Source of the DNA: Leuctra nigra
Lineage: Eukaryota; Arthropoda; Insecta; Plecoptera; Leuctridae
Reading direction: 5' to 3'
NCBI GenBank assembly: GCA_934045905.1
Contig: OW203773.1
Location: 16,975,246-17,039,245, forward strand
Length of the DNA: 64,000 nt
Shown here: in pieces, positions 54,238-64,000 of the stretch
Position numbering within the stretch: the stretch's first letter is position 1
Layout: every line of letters starts with the position of its first letter
Program-made: the position numbers and the translations under genes
The notes under the pieces: generated by a model
Told to the model about the DNA's origin: nothing
Seen by the model: only the letters and a program-made list of their open reading frames with translations
The model's database searches: none

Positions 54238-54721
54238 TTAGGAATCAAGAGAAATCGAGACATTCTTAGAACAACTTTACAGGGTTTGGCTGACCACTTC
54301 CCCAAGTGTTCAGAGTTCAAAAAGTACAAAAAGTTCAAAGTGACACGAGAAAGGAGGACGCTAAATAAAAACGCTCCATTTCTTGGACTTTATGAGTTTA
54401 AAGTAGTACCACCGATAGTCCACGTAATTCAAGTCAGTGACTCACAAATTAAATTACAGATCAATGAAATAAATATTTTTCAACTATATTTTGCATTGTT
54501 GATGAATATCATAAGATTACTTTGTAGAAATACGATATTTTATAAAGAATTTACGTGCACAAAAGTTTTTGATACTTTAGGAAATAGTTCAAGTCTATTG
54601 GATATAATGAAGGTAATAAAATTACATGATTTACTCTATCAAAGTAATCCTTTTTTCAGGCACTTCATCAAGAATTCTTTTAAATTTTATATATTATTTT
54701 AAAGATATGGGGCGGGAGATA

Positions 54722-55314
54722 AAATGTGACGGCTGACGGAACGGATGAGAGGGATGTGCTGAACAAGCTGGGCAGAGGAAGAGCGATCACCAGACAATTA
54801 CACCCAGTGCTTTGGAACGATGTCATCTCAACCAAGACAAAAACACGTATTTACAACTCATTCGTTGAAAGCTGCGCTTCCTATGGATCAGAAATCTGGA
54901 CCTTATCTTCCCGAATGGCACAAAGAGTCCGAGCAATGGAGATGGGGTACTGGAGAAGATGCTGCAAGGTTACGATACTCGACCATGTGAGGAACGACCG
55001 TATACGGGAAATGATGGGAGTGGAGACATCACTGACGGATTACATAGAGATGAAGCAACTCTTATGGTATGGCCATCTGAGAAGGATGCCAGATGAAAGA
55101 TTGCCAATGAGAGCCTGGTCATGGGTACCGTCAAGAAGAAGAAAGAGAGGAAGACCAAGGAGGAGGTGGGCAGAAGGAGTTGACACTGCCATGAGAAGAA
55201 GAGGTCTTCGCGATGGAGACTTCTTAGATAAAGATAAATGGCATTTAGGATGCAGAATACGGCCTGAAGTGCTGTAAACAATCTGCTTTAATAATAATAA
55301 TAATAATAATAACA
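54722..55314 (+). pseudogene. RTE-type non-LTR retrotransposon, C-terminal fragment
   Basis: The frame to TAA at 55275 encodes the C-terminal domain seen in RTE-like elements: KLGRGRAITRQLHPVLWND, YNSFVESCASYGSEIWTL, then LLWYGHLRRMPDERLP and RGRPRRRWAEGVD. The RT catalytic motifs and endonuclease are missing (5' truncation). The 3' end is (AAT)8 at 55291-55314, the tail usual for such elements. It lies in intron 2 of the ATP synthase c gene in the opposite orientation to the gene. Confidence 0.88.
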
Positions 55315-56169
55315 ATTATTTTAATTAATTTCATGCAGTACGAATTAAGTACTTGATTTGATTTTAAGCAATTTCTTGTAGAAACTGGCTTAATTTGGGT
55401 ATTATTCTTGAATACTTATTTATTTAATCCCGTACCCACACATTTTTAAACGGCTAAAATTTTGAAAAAAATCGGCCTTTCAAATGATATCAATATTTTT
55501 ACTTTGTAGTTTATATTACGATTTCTACAGAAGATATAAGTGTAATTTTGAAGCTTCACATGTTATCTTATGGGAAATTTCAAGATTTCCTTTTAAGATA
55601 TCTCTTAAATTAATCCCGTGACACATGTTTTTCTTTTCGTATTTGCAAATGGTATTGTTTGAGGCATATTTGAGGAAAATTTGAAGCATTTCTATTTAAC
55701 AAGGACTTTTGATGGAAGTTTAAATTTTTAATTATAGGTAGAAACCAAAACATAGTTACTTAACTTCATAAATCTACCAAATTCTTTAAACGTCCTACAT
55801 AACCCAAGAAAATGTGCCTTTTATATCTAGGCATTCCCATTTTCATGTATACCTACCTACATATACAGTAGGGATCTAGGAATATGATCTAGCATATAGC
55901 TCTAGCTAACCTAAACTTCGTGTGAACTTTATTAGGAAACCGAACCATCCAGATTCCATTTAATACCGGAATTGGTAAAGAAGCTCACAATGTCATTGCA
56001 GTTTTAAACTGCTAATTAACATTAATGTAGAGGAAGTGCTGAAAAGTTGTGGCCCTTATTCAAGAGTTTAAAGTTCAGAGTTCCAAATACTACGAGAAAA
56101 GAGAAGCTATAAAAACACTCCATTTCCCAAAATAAAGCTGAGACGGGTGTTGGTCAAGGTCCTAGTTGT
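55315..56169. other. Intron sequence, nothing recognised
   Basis: Part of intron 2 of the ATP synthase c gene; AT-rich without recognisable repeats. Confidence 0.5.
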
Positions 56170-56662
56170 TTCATAAGTGGGTGTTACTTTGATAGGATGT
56201 TCACATGATCAGTCTGAATGTATATTAGTAAGCACCTTTTAATGTTTGCTTCTTGCATTGTTAATTAGGCGTTGGTTTAAAAAAAACGCTCAAAACTATG
56301 AAATTTCCGATAGGATTGGAGACCATACCTGAAAACCAATTGATCTCACATATTTATCATGATTAGATAACAGACAAACTTAGGGTTATCACTTGGCACA
56401 TTTTTTAAATTAAATTTCATACGGCACCCATTGAGACAAGAAAATAGACCATTTTTCACCCAAAATCTACTAATAATTACTAATTAACGAAGCAAAAAAT
56501 TAAAAATCTACCAAGGCCCAAGGGATACCTAACCCTAAGTTTATCTTTTATCTAATCATGGTTAAAATGTCAAATCATTTCGTCAGCTCATTTTGTCTCC
56601 AATCGTATCCAAAAAAGTGCCTGCAACACGCGGCAAAATCTCTCGCGCTTGAAGCACCTTAA
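56170..56662 (-). mobile_element. Foldback element family D
   Basis: Contains GGATTGGAGACCATACC, CATGATTAGATAACAGACAA and its internal complement, ending CTCGCGCTTGAAGCACCTTAA. TTAA 56659-56662 is the junction with the SINE. Confidence 0.65.
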
Positions 56663-56905
56663 CGTCGCACTGTTCTGCAGCGAGGCTAATGGCGACGGAT
56701 GAATGATTATGATGATGATTGGGAGATGATGATTAAGAGTAGGTGAGGAGGTATGGTGAGATGGAGGTGGTCGTGGCCCATTATCATTGAACCTTCCCAT
56801 CATTTGCCTATCGACTGAGGAACCAAAAACTCAGTCAAGATTCGATAAAGACGACCACGGGAATCGAACCCGTGCCAGTCCACCTGAGCCAACTTGCACT
56901 GTCGA
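56659..56905 (-). mobile_element. SINE family copy
   Basis: TTAACGTCGCACTGTTCTGC starts it; body ATGGCGACGGATGAATGATT and head complement CGGGAATCGAACCCGTGCC. It abuts the TTAA end of family D, so the SINE entered at or next to that terminus. Confidence 0.8.
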
Positions 56906-58348
56906 GTTTATTGTTACATTTTAACAATAACATAATAGTGTTCATTCAATCGAAATTTAACTTTTAATCATTGTTGGATTTCTCTCTCTTTATTGTCATT
57001 TTGTCAACAATAAATTATTTATTTCTGTATTGAAATTTCTAGACGATCTTGAAGAATAAAGGCTTGAAATTACAAACATATGAACATGTGGAAACAGTTT
57101 CATGTAGCAGTTCAACAGTTTTCATTGTTTGCAAGAATCAACTTTTATTCATTGTTGGATATGGTTGGATTTCTCTCTCTTTATTGTCGAGAATATTATA
57201 TTGCATCAATTACATTATTTATTTCGGCATTAAAGTTTGTAGACGATCATAAAATGAAATTAAAACACTTTTGTCTCGGGTTTCAGTAATATTATGATGA
57301 ATATAGAATTACGAAGTGCAGCGATCGGTGGAAGAAAATCACATTAAGAGAGCAAAAGCCAAGTTTCCAGACATTCTTCCAAGAAACGGAACAATTCATT
57401 TTATTCTGTCTGCTGGTTATTTCAAAGAACTTTAGAAGTTAGCCAAACGCGATTCCAGACATTACATTTTGTTTGTTGTAACGAAACCTTAGCAGAATAA
57501 TTTAAAAGTGTCTAAATGAGGACAGGTTTCCATTGTTGGACCATTCGGCAGATTCTTTGAAGATCTCAACAATCTTAGCAATGTTTTAGATTTGTTTAAA
57601 TCGAATCGTATGAATATTGAGTATCTTGTTTACAAATCTCAATTTTAGAAAGGATTTTCATCATGGGGGGGGGGGGGGTTGTGCCAACTGAAGGGGGGGG
57701 GGGGGCTTTTTTTAAATTTAATCAATTTAAAAGTGATTCTGGGGCTCTAAAATGCACAGACTGAAGCAAACAGCCGTACAATCAAGGCAAATACAGACTA
57801 GCAACTTTTCTTTGATCAACTTGGTTCTGCTCGTGCGCAGTGTAACATTTGTGACGATGTAACAGTTACCAAATTGATCCACCAGAAGTTGCCAGTGGCT
57901 TCATGTTGGTAATTGGTTGATAGTAAGGGTGTGTTCAGTAGGATGTGATTTATGGCTAATGTATTGCGATGGGTGCTGCAATTGCTGTTTCACATCTATT
58001 TTAATAAAAATAGATCTAAGTTTAATAAAAGTTAGTGGTTTAGCAATAATATTTTAATTGAACGACATTACCAAGGTGCCGAAATAATATTTATAAAAAG
58101 GTAATTTTTTGTCATTCCACAACTGCCTTTACCACAAAGTTTCTATCATTACCTACCAAGGCTGAACTAAAGCAACAATATCAATGTGAAAATGTAACAA
58201 TGTGAAAATGTCCCAAACGATTAATGCTGACATTTTCCCTTTTTAGAGAAGGTTTGTTTTGTTCCAATATGAATTCTTTAATTTGCATAAATAATTAGTC
58301 TGACATATTATTATTTTCTGTGTCAATATCGCATGTTTTGGTATTTAC
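56906..58348. other. Intron sequence with G homopolymers
   Basis: Two G runs at about 57666-57678 and 57696-57706 flank GTGCCAACTGAA. A local duplication of TGTTGGATT..TCTCTCTTTATTGTC occurs at 56972 and 57155. Otherwise unassigned intron 2. Confidence 0.5.
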
Positions 58349-58511
58349 CTGTGACCCCTGCTAGCGCTCTAGTGAGCTGGAGACCGCGGTCGCTTGGTGT
58401 TGACTGACAGACGGTCGCACGACGGTCGCTTGTCACGTGACCCGCTGCGACTGCGCGGGGCAGCACGGGTGCGACCAGGCGACCGGTGAAGAGGCGAGAC
58501 GCGTTCAACAT
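58349..58511 (-). CDS. ATPsynC: ATP synthase subunit c, transit-peptide exon
   Basis: The ATG at 58511 gives MLNASRLFTGRLVAPVLPRA then VAAGHVTSDRRA and QLTRALAGVT: an Arg/Ser/Ala-rich, acid-poor presequence with the usual make-up of a mitochondrial targeting signal. The donor ACAG|GTAAAT ends the exon at 58349 with one leftover base, which matches the two-base start of exon 54218 in phase (restoring Gly, then [10 protein letters not shown]). The acceptor CTCTCTCCAG at 58521 puts nine bases of leader ahead of the ATG, so an upstream in-frame ATG at 58556 falls in the intron. GC-rich relative to flanks. The intron to the c-ring exon is 4.1 kb. Confidence 0.9.
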
Positions 58512-59454
58512 TGCTGATGTCTGGAGAGAGGAAGATGTTCTTTCAAACTTGTTCAAATGAAATACTTTCTTGCTGTGTGTTGTTTGATAATTTACAGATC
58601 TGTTCCTGTCCTATGCCCAGATATTCTTTTTGGGAAAAGATGCATGACATTTTAGTGAGAAATGGACATGCGGATTTGTTATGAAATCTCGTTTTGGTAA
58701 ACCTATGTTATATTTAGCACTAGAGAGGAGCAACTAGTTATCCACTAAAAAGGTTCCATCAATGAAAAAGTAACTACCTATGTAGTTTTTCCAAACTTCT
58801 ATTGTCCAATAAAAAATTGGTTAAACCTTGGCAACAAAGATAATTTTAGCAGACACACAAGTATGTACTATTCCAAGAAATGGAGTAATATGTGTGTGAA
58901 TTATTAGTAAGTACTTCATTCGTGGTAATAAGGCAATGTACTTTTTATGGGATTCATCATACCATTCTATCCATAGAGGCAGACTGTTTGACGGGTGTTT
59001 GATCTTGTTTTAATATTTCAAATGTGCAAACTTATACAAAATTAGAATAACATTGGGTTACACTAACATACCTAGTGTTTTCCCAATGCGCAATGCATCA
59101 CCACACTCAAATGTGAGAATAAAGATATGGGTAAATGAGGTTAGATTTCTTCACTAGTTGCACATCTTGGGCTCGAACCATTTCCCCATGGAGTAAAGAA
59201 TTCCTAACCCTAGCCGACGTGATAAACTTCATGATTTTAAACCAAAAAATTTCAACTCTTTCGTTTTAATTTATTTATTTCAATTCATAAATAAATGTGA
59301 GTTATGTATTATTTAATTTTATATGAAATCTGGACGTAGATACCAAAATTAATGAGAATTGCTGTATGTATCAAACGCTTCCTAGTTAACCTAAGATTCT
59401 GGCGGCAATGCCAAAGCAAAGTGGCAAGACGAAAATTAAATGTCACATTCTTAC

Positions 59455-59640
59455 CTGAATTTTGCGTTAAAATCCTTGAATCTTTCACAATAATCTTCTT
59501 TGACACTTCAAGTTTCGTTTTTACACTCGTAAAACACTGTTTCTTCTAAATAAATCGCTCAAAATCACTTAAATAGTCACTCAAACGCGTGCACTGTGCA
59601 GACGGGACCCGTTGAGAGCAATGGCGGCTAAGACTCAAAG
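59455..59640 (-). other. ATPsynC: Probable noncoding first exon and promoter region of the ATP synthase c gene
   Basis: On the minus strand AATTCAG|GTAAGA at 59455/59454 is a consensus donor, and the next consensus acceptor downstream is that of the transit-peptide exon (58521). The GC-richer segment 59580-59640 (GCCGCCATTGCTCTCAACGG) is the likely transcription start area; no TATA box is evident. The start site itself is not determined. The short open frame reading MSKKIIVKDS here ends in the intron and is probably not translated usefully. Confidence 0.55.
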
Positions 59641-60590
59641 ACTATCAGTTAGAAAGATATGCTACAAATCAAGGTTCATAGATTGATGACATTCGTTCAT
59701 AATTTTTAACAAAAATACCCTTCTCATACAAAATTGGGTACATTTAAATATTTACATTTATAAATACGTTATCTAAACTAGTTGCAATGTAAATGGGCAT
59801 ATCTATGAATTTATTTTGTTCCCGTGACGTTTGAAAGTGAGTGGAATGTCTGCTCGACTGAAGTGCTTTGAACCAGCGGACCACAATGCAGTGCGCGCGC
59901 ACGCTCTTGCCGTCTAGCTTGGTCTTGGCGGGAGTTCTGAGAAATGGAATGTTTTGACTAGAATGGTTTGATTCGTACAGGGATGCCAGCTAAACAAGAG
60001 ACATCGGAAATAAGACAACCAAAAGGTTTCAAATTCATGGAATACAATCTTAATAGATTTTTGTAAACCTTCACAAATTCATCAAACAAAATATTGTCAG
60101 TTTATGAGAAGAAAGTAATTTATTGAAGAGCAAATTTAGAATAATTTTGATTGCATCTCGATTGCATCATTGTTAATTAGTTTTTTAAAAATTCATTCAT
60201 TTATTCCCAACACACAAAGTATAGGAAAAAGCAATGCAAATATAATTCATAAATTATATATAAGTAATTAAATTAATTTTAAATCAACACAAAAACAAAA
60301 ATAAATAAGTCACGCGAGAAGGGGAATGCAGCAGGTCACTAGAACCGTGCTAGATCTATTCGGGCTTCGTTCGTATTACATGTAAAACAAAGGAAACACT
60401 TTAATCGATTTCACGAACATATACATTACAATCCAGTTGGTCTCTCTATTGATTTCAAGCAAGATCGAACTCTTGGTTTTACAGGGGAATCGTTTCATAG
60501 TTTATACTCTGCTTTTCTGACGTACAATTAGAAATAAATGTCAGTTTTATAGGTCTGTTAGGTGTTAAACACGTTTTAATATAATATGTA
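59641..60590. other. Upstream flank of the ATP synthase c gene
   Basis: 59820-59945 is GC-richer and unique (AGTGCGCGCGCACGCTC); it may be promoter-proximal. The rest is AT-rich without features. Confidence 0.35.
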
Positions 60591-60593
60591 CCT

Positions 60594-61405
60594 CAGAGGT
60601 ATAAGCCTGGAAGTCCTTTTCAATGTTTTTGATATGATTACGAGCTCAAAAGCCAGTAATTAAGCGTTCATCCAATCTGGTATGACTTTTGAGTCATTGT
60701 GTAAGATACCTAATACTTCGATATTCGACACTAAAAGTACCTAGAGAGTGCGCTAGTAAATATAAGATGGACGCTCCCGCGAGTACAATCCCAGCGCGTG
60801 CGTACTTTTACATACAAGTCACTTAGATGTCAATCGTAACGAGTTCAGTAAAAAGTTATAAATACATCGCGAAATAACAGAAATTGATGCTTACCTCAGT
60901 GTCAACAATCAAATACAATTGGCATATTTCATTACAGCACACATTCATTCAAATTCTTGTGAAAACGAGTTGTCAATTCACCAAAAGCAGCATTTGACAG
61001 ATTGCAGTTGTTTGAACGATGCGTCAAGAAAAATGTGTGTTCAGAAGGCCGTGAGAAAAACAATTTGCATCTGTCAAATGGTGATTTTTGGTGAATAGAC
61101 AACTCGTTTTCACAAGAATTTGAAAAATGTGTGCTGTAATGAAATATGCCGATTGTATGTGATTGTTGACACTAAGGTATTCATCATTTTCTGTTATTTC
61201 GCGATGTAATTATAACTTTTACTGAACTCGTTACGATTGACATCTAAGTGACTTGCCTGATCGCGCCCTGTGCGCATGTGCACAAGTTCTCGTATAAACT
61301 CGTGGTATAGATGTTAACTTTTTCCGCTAGGTGGCGTTTTGCAACTTTTAGTGTCGAATACTGTATTTGTTGACATCAGTCAAATGACAATTTGATTGAT
61401 TGATG
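60594..61405 (+). mobile_element. MITE family A split by a TA-flanked foldback
   Basis: Starts CAGAGGTATAAGCCTGGAAG; after the insert it resumes CTGTATTTGTTGACATCAGT, the family A interior in reverse. The right terminal repeat is missing. Confidence 0.75.
60724..61358. mobile_element. Foldback element (635 bp) with TA duplication
   Basis: TTCGACACTAAAAGT and ACTTTTAGTGTCGAA are perfect 15-bp ends. Long inner arms (for example TTCAAATTCTTGTGAAAACG and its complement) meet near 61030. TA at 60722-60723 and 61359-61360; removing the element and one TA restores the family A sequence. Confidence 0.88.
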
Positions 61406-61792
61406 ATTTTTTTATTCCATAATAGGTATCATACATTTACATGTTATGACAGTGACACTCCATGGATGACTCCCGTATTGAGTGTTTTTTAACTCCTTTA
61501 TTGAAAATTAGAAAATAATCTGTGGAGATGATTCTAACAAATAAAAACAGTACCAATAATACACACAGCAAGCACAGCATTCACAGAGTTCCAAACAAAT
61601 CTACAAAGAAAAAAGGAAATACACCTATTTATAGTAATATAAAAAACAGTTCATATAAAAATAGTAAATAACAATAATGTAATCAGGTTTTAATATTAGA
61701 AGCGTATAACAAATAGAACAAATATACCAAAATACACACTCATAATTCACAATTAGGAAGGTATACAACCAAAATAATAGTAAAATTAACTT
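61406..61792. other. Unassigned A-rich stretch
   Basis: Nothing recognised. Confidence 0.4.
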
Positions 61793-62729
61793 GGAAAACG
61801 CTCAGTGTAACGCGTTGATGAGCGAGCACGGACACGCGCAACACTTCGAACCGAAATTATGTCTATCGAAAATATCATTAAAAGCTAATAATTCTTGAAA
61901 TTCGTCAGACTTGTAGGTATAAAAATCTCCAATTATTCCTAAAGTATTAGTCCCAATAACCATGCAAAGTTTTAGGTTCATTGATTGAACCTTTATGATT
62001 AGAATGTTCCTTGTTAATATTCAAAAATCATAGGATTTATTTAAAAAAATATACCTGGGACCACTCATGTGATATAAGTGTGTGTACTTACACAGTATTA
62101 GACGATCTTTTGAACGGTCTTATCAGTTTCATACGTTTGAAAGTTGCTGCTCTAACTACCTTGGAACTATAAGAGTCGAAGTAGCCGTGATCAACATTTT
62201 TGAGTAATTTGACAGCCAACACGCAAAATGTCCGTAAAATATCAATAACTTTTGGATTTAAACACAGATAAGTCTGAAAATTGTCAAAAATACAGATAAT
62301 GTTGGTCTTAATGACCATGCAAAGTTTTAATTTGATCGGTCATTATACTGTTCTAGTTTAAATTTCAAAAATCATATGAAAGATTTTTTTAAATTTTAAC
62401 CAATGGGAGGATTTGGCTGAAACTTTGTATGATTGGGTACAATGTTGGTCGTAATGACTTGTCAAAATTTCAAATTGCACGGAACAGCCAATCAAAAGAT
62501 AATTTTTAAAAATTTGAATTAATCACATGAGCCCGTTCAAAAACAATCCCAGGGACCGCATAGATTACGTTAGTATATGTGCAAAATTTCAGATCGATTG
62601 GTTGTGCCGTTTGACTTGGGCTGTGAACACAAAAAAACAAAAAAAAAACAAAAAAAAAAAAAAAAAAACACACACAGAGAAAGTGCCATAAGAGTACCGT
62701 GGTGACGCTTGCTACGCTCGCTCAATAAA
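61793..62729 (-). mobile_element. Helitron-like element, family H1, near full length
   Basis: Mirror of 8588-9522 with the same length: 3' end GGAAAACGCTCAGTGTAACG (terminal CTAG mutated to CTTG), interior GTCTTAATGACCATGCAAAG repeats, an A/CA tract at 62630-62675, and ACCGTGGTGACGCTTGCTAC at the other end. Confidence 0.6.
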
Positions 62730-62795
62730 AAGCTTGATAACACCATTCCAAATGTGTACTTAAGTATATCGAGAAACCGGGTATCCGGCCTTTCG

Positions 62796-62840
62796 CATCT
62801 GAGGTACAGATGTGAGGTACAGATGTGATGTACAGATGTG
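62796..62840 (+). repeat. Short tandem GTACAGATGTGAG repeat
   Basis: Three near-identical units of 13-14 bp. Confidence 0.85.
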
Positions 62841-63344
62841 AATAGTATATTATTTCCGTGCATTAAGCGTTCCATCAAGCATCTCCCTGTTTATAAAACC
62901 AAGTCAAAAGACAACATCGATACAGCATCTATCAACCCTCCCCCCCCCCCCCCCCATCCACCCTCACCAACCACTTGATCAAGTTAGCGTTTAATACACA
63001 ATGTAACTGAGTGGCACTTTGTTCGTGACTCAAGTGATAAAACTTGACACTTATGTGATACGAGTCAAGTGTCCATAAAGTGTTGTAACAGCATCCTATA
63101 TCTAGTACACTACACTGTGGTATCGCCACTAGAGAAGGGAAGAAGATCTTCTTGAATATATGCTCGTTTTCTTTGTGTTTCTTTGCCTTGAAATATAAGT
63201 ACAACATTTTCACTGCTGAAGTGCACTTTTGACGTACTAAGAGGAGTTAAAAGCTGAGCGGATGTAACAAATTGTGCATTTTTTGGGGGTTATTTTTCTT
63301 TTCTCTAGCAGAAAATTGCTATAGCGTGATCACTATAGTGTATT
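62841..63344. other. Unassigned stretch with a C homopolymer
   Basis: A C run of 17 at about 62938. The antisense frame 62932-63213 starts next to it and has no features. Confidence 0.4.
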
Positions 63345-63840
63345 TACTAATAATAGCGCTCGATCGTTTTAGAAAATTGAGAGAGAAAAATAGTTTCGTA
63401 AGTGGGTGTAACTTTGATAGGATGTTCATATGATCTGTCTGATTGTATATTAGTAGCACATTTTAATTTTTGCTTCTTGCATTGTTAATTAGACGCCGGT
63501 TATTCAACAAAACCGCTCAAAACGATGAAATTTCCAATACGATTGGAGACAATTAGCCCGTGAACCAATTGATCTCAAATTTTAATCATGATTAGATAAA
63601 AGACAAACTTTGGATCATACGCCACCCATTGAAACAAGAAAATATACAAATCAAAAATCAACTAATTATTACTATAACCGAAAAATTAAAAATGTACCAT
63701 AGGGATAACCCTATAAGTTTGTATTTTATCTAATCATAGTTCAAATTTGAAATCATTTCGTCGACCTATTTTGTCTTCAATCGTATCCAAAAATGTGCCT
63801 GCTAAACGCGGCAAAATCGCTCGCGCTTGCATCACCTTAA
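63345..63840 (-). mobile_element. Foldback element family D
   Basis: AATCATGATTAGATAAAAGA, GACGCCGGTTATTCAACAAA and the end CTCGCGCTTGCATCACCTTAA (TTAA 63837-63840) match the copies at 6242 and 56170. Confidence 0.65.
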
Positions 63841-64000
63841 CTTCGTCAAATTAGTTACACGTAATATTATTAGTGATGGAAGGTTTTATTTCCACTGAGT
63901 AGCAAGTTTCATAATTCATTGTAATGCATTTATAATTTAATTGCCAGCACCAAACCTGTGAAGTTGATTTGTTTTACAAATTATCACCAATAGGTGTCGA

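Overview
This window is nuclear DNA of an animal, most likely an insect. The evidence is spliced protein-coding exons with GT-AG introns, a nuclear-encoded mitochondrial ATP synthase subunit c gene, tRNA-derived SINEs, non-LTR retrotransposon remnants, Helitron-like elements and many foldback MITEs in an AT-rich background. There are no operons, bacterial ribosome-binding sites or CRISPR arrays. I cannot fix the insect order from the sequence.

Layout. 0-30 kb is gene-poor and packed with layered transposable elements. It also holds a dispersed set of about 66-bp hairpin modules at 4.2-12.7 kb whose stems co-vary. 30.6-35.8 kb carries two exons of a rapsyn-like TPR protein gene on the + strand. 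The first exon, together with its 5' splice site, is amplified into a 2.9-kb array of 19 donor-bearing units. 34-46 kb is again mostly repeats, including a 5'-truncated non-LTR retrotransposon with an intact reverse transcriptase domain at 37.1-39.45 kb. 48.08-48.77 kb is an intronless, GC-rich 229-codon gene of unrecognised family. 53.96-59.6 kb (minus strand) is the ATP synthase c-subunit gene, with a noncoding first exon, a transit-peptide exon and a c-ring exon; its intron 2 contains a truncated RTE-type retrotransposon, a foldback element and a SINE. 60-64 kb is more nested repeats.

The repeats show history. MITE family A (TIR starting CAGAGGTAGAAGG) was the target of four later insertions whose target-site duplications can be read directly: two tandem TTAA foldbacks, a hAT-like element with a perfect 8-bp duplication, and a TA-flanked foldback. 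Several foldback families share TTAA termini, which suggests piggyBac-type mobilisation. Two Helitron-like families share a 5' end and carry a hairpin plus CTAG at the other end. A (ATG)53 microsatellite has grown out of the ATG-rich body of a SINE.

The three genes have no evident functional connection; they are neighbours only. The most unusual features are the amplified exon-plus-splice-donor array and the co-varying hairpin modules.
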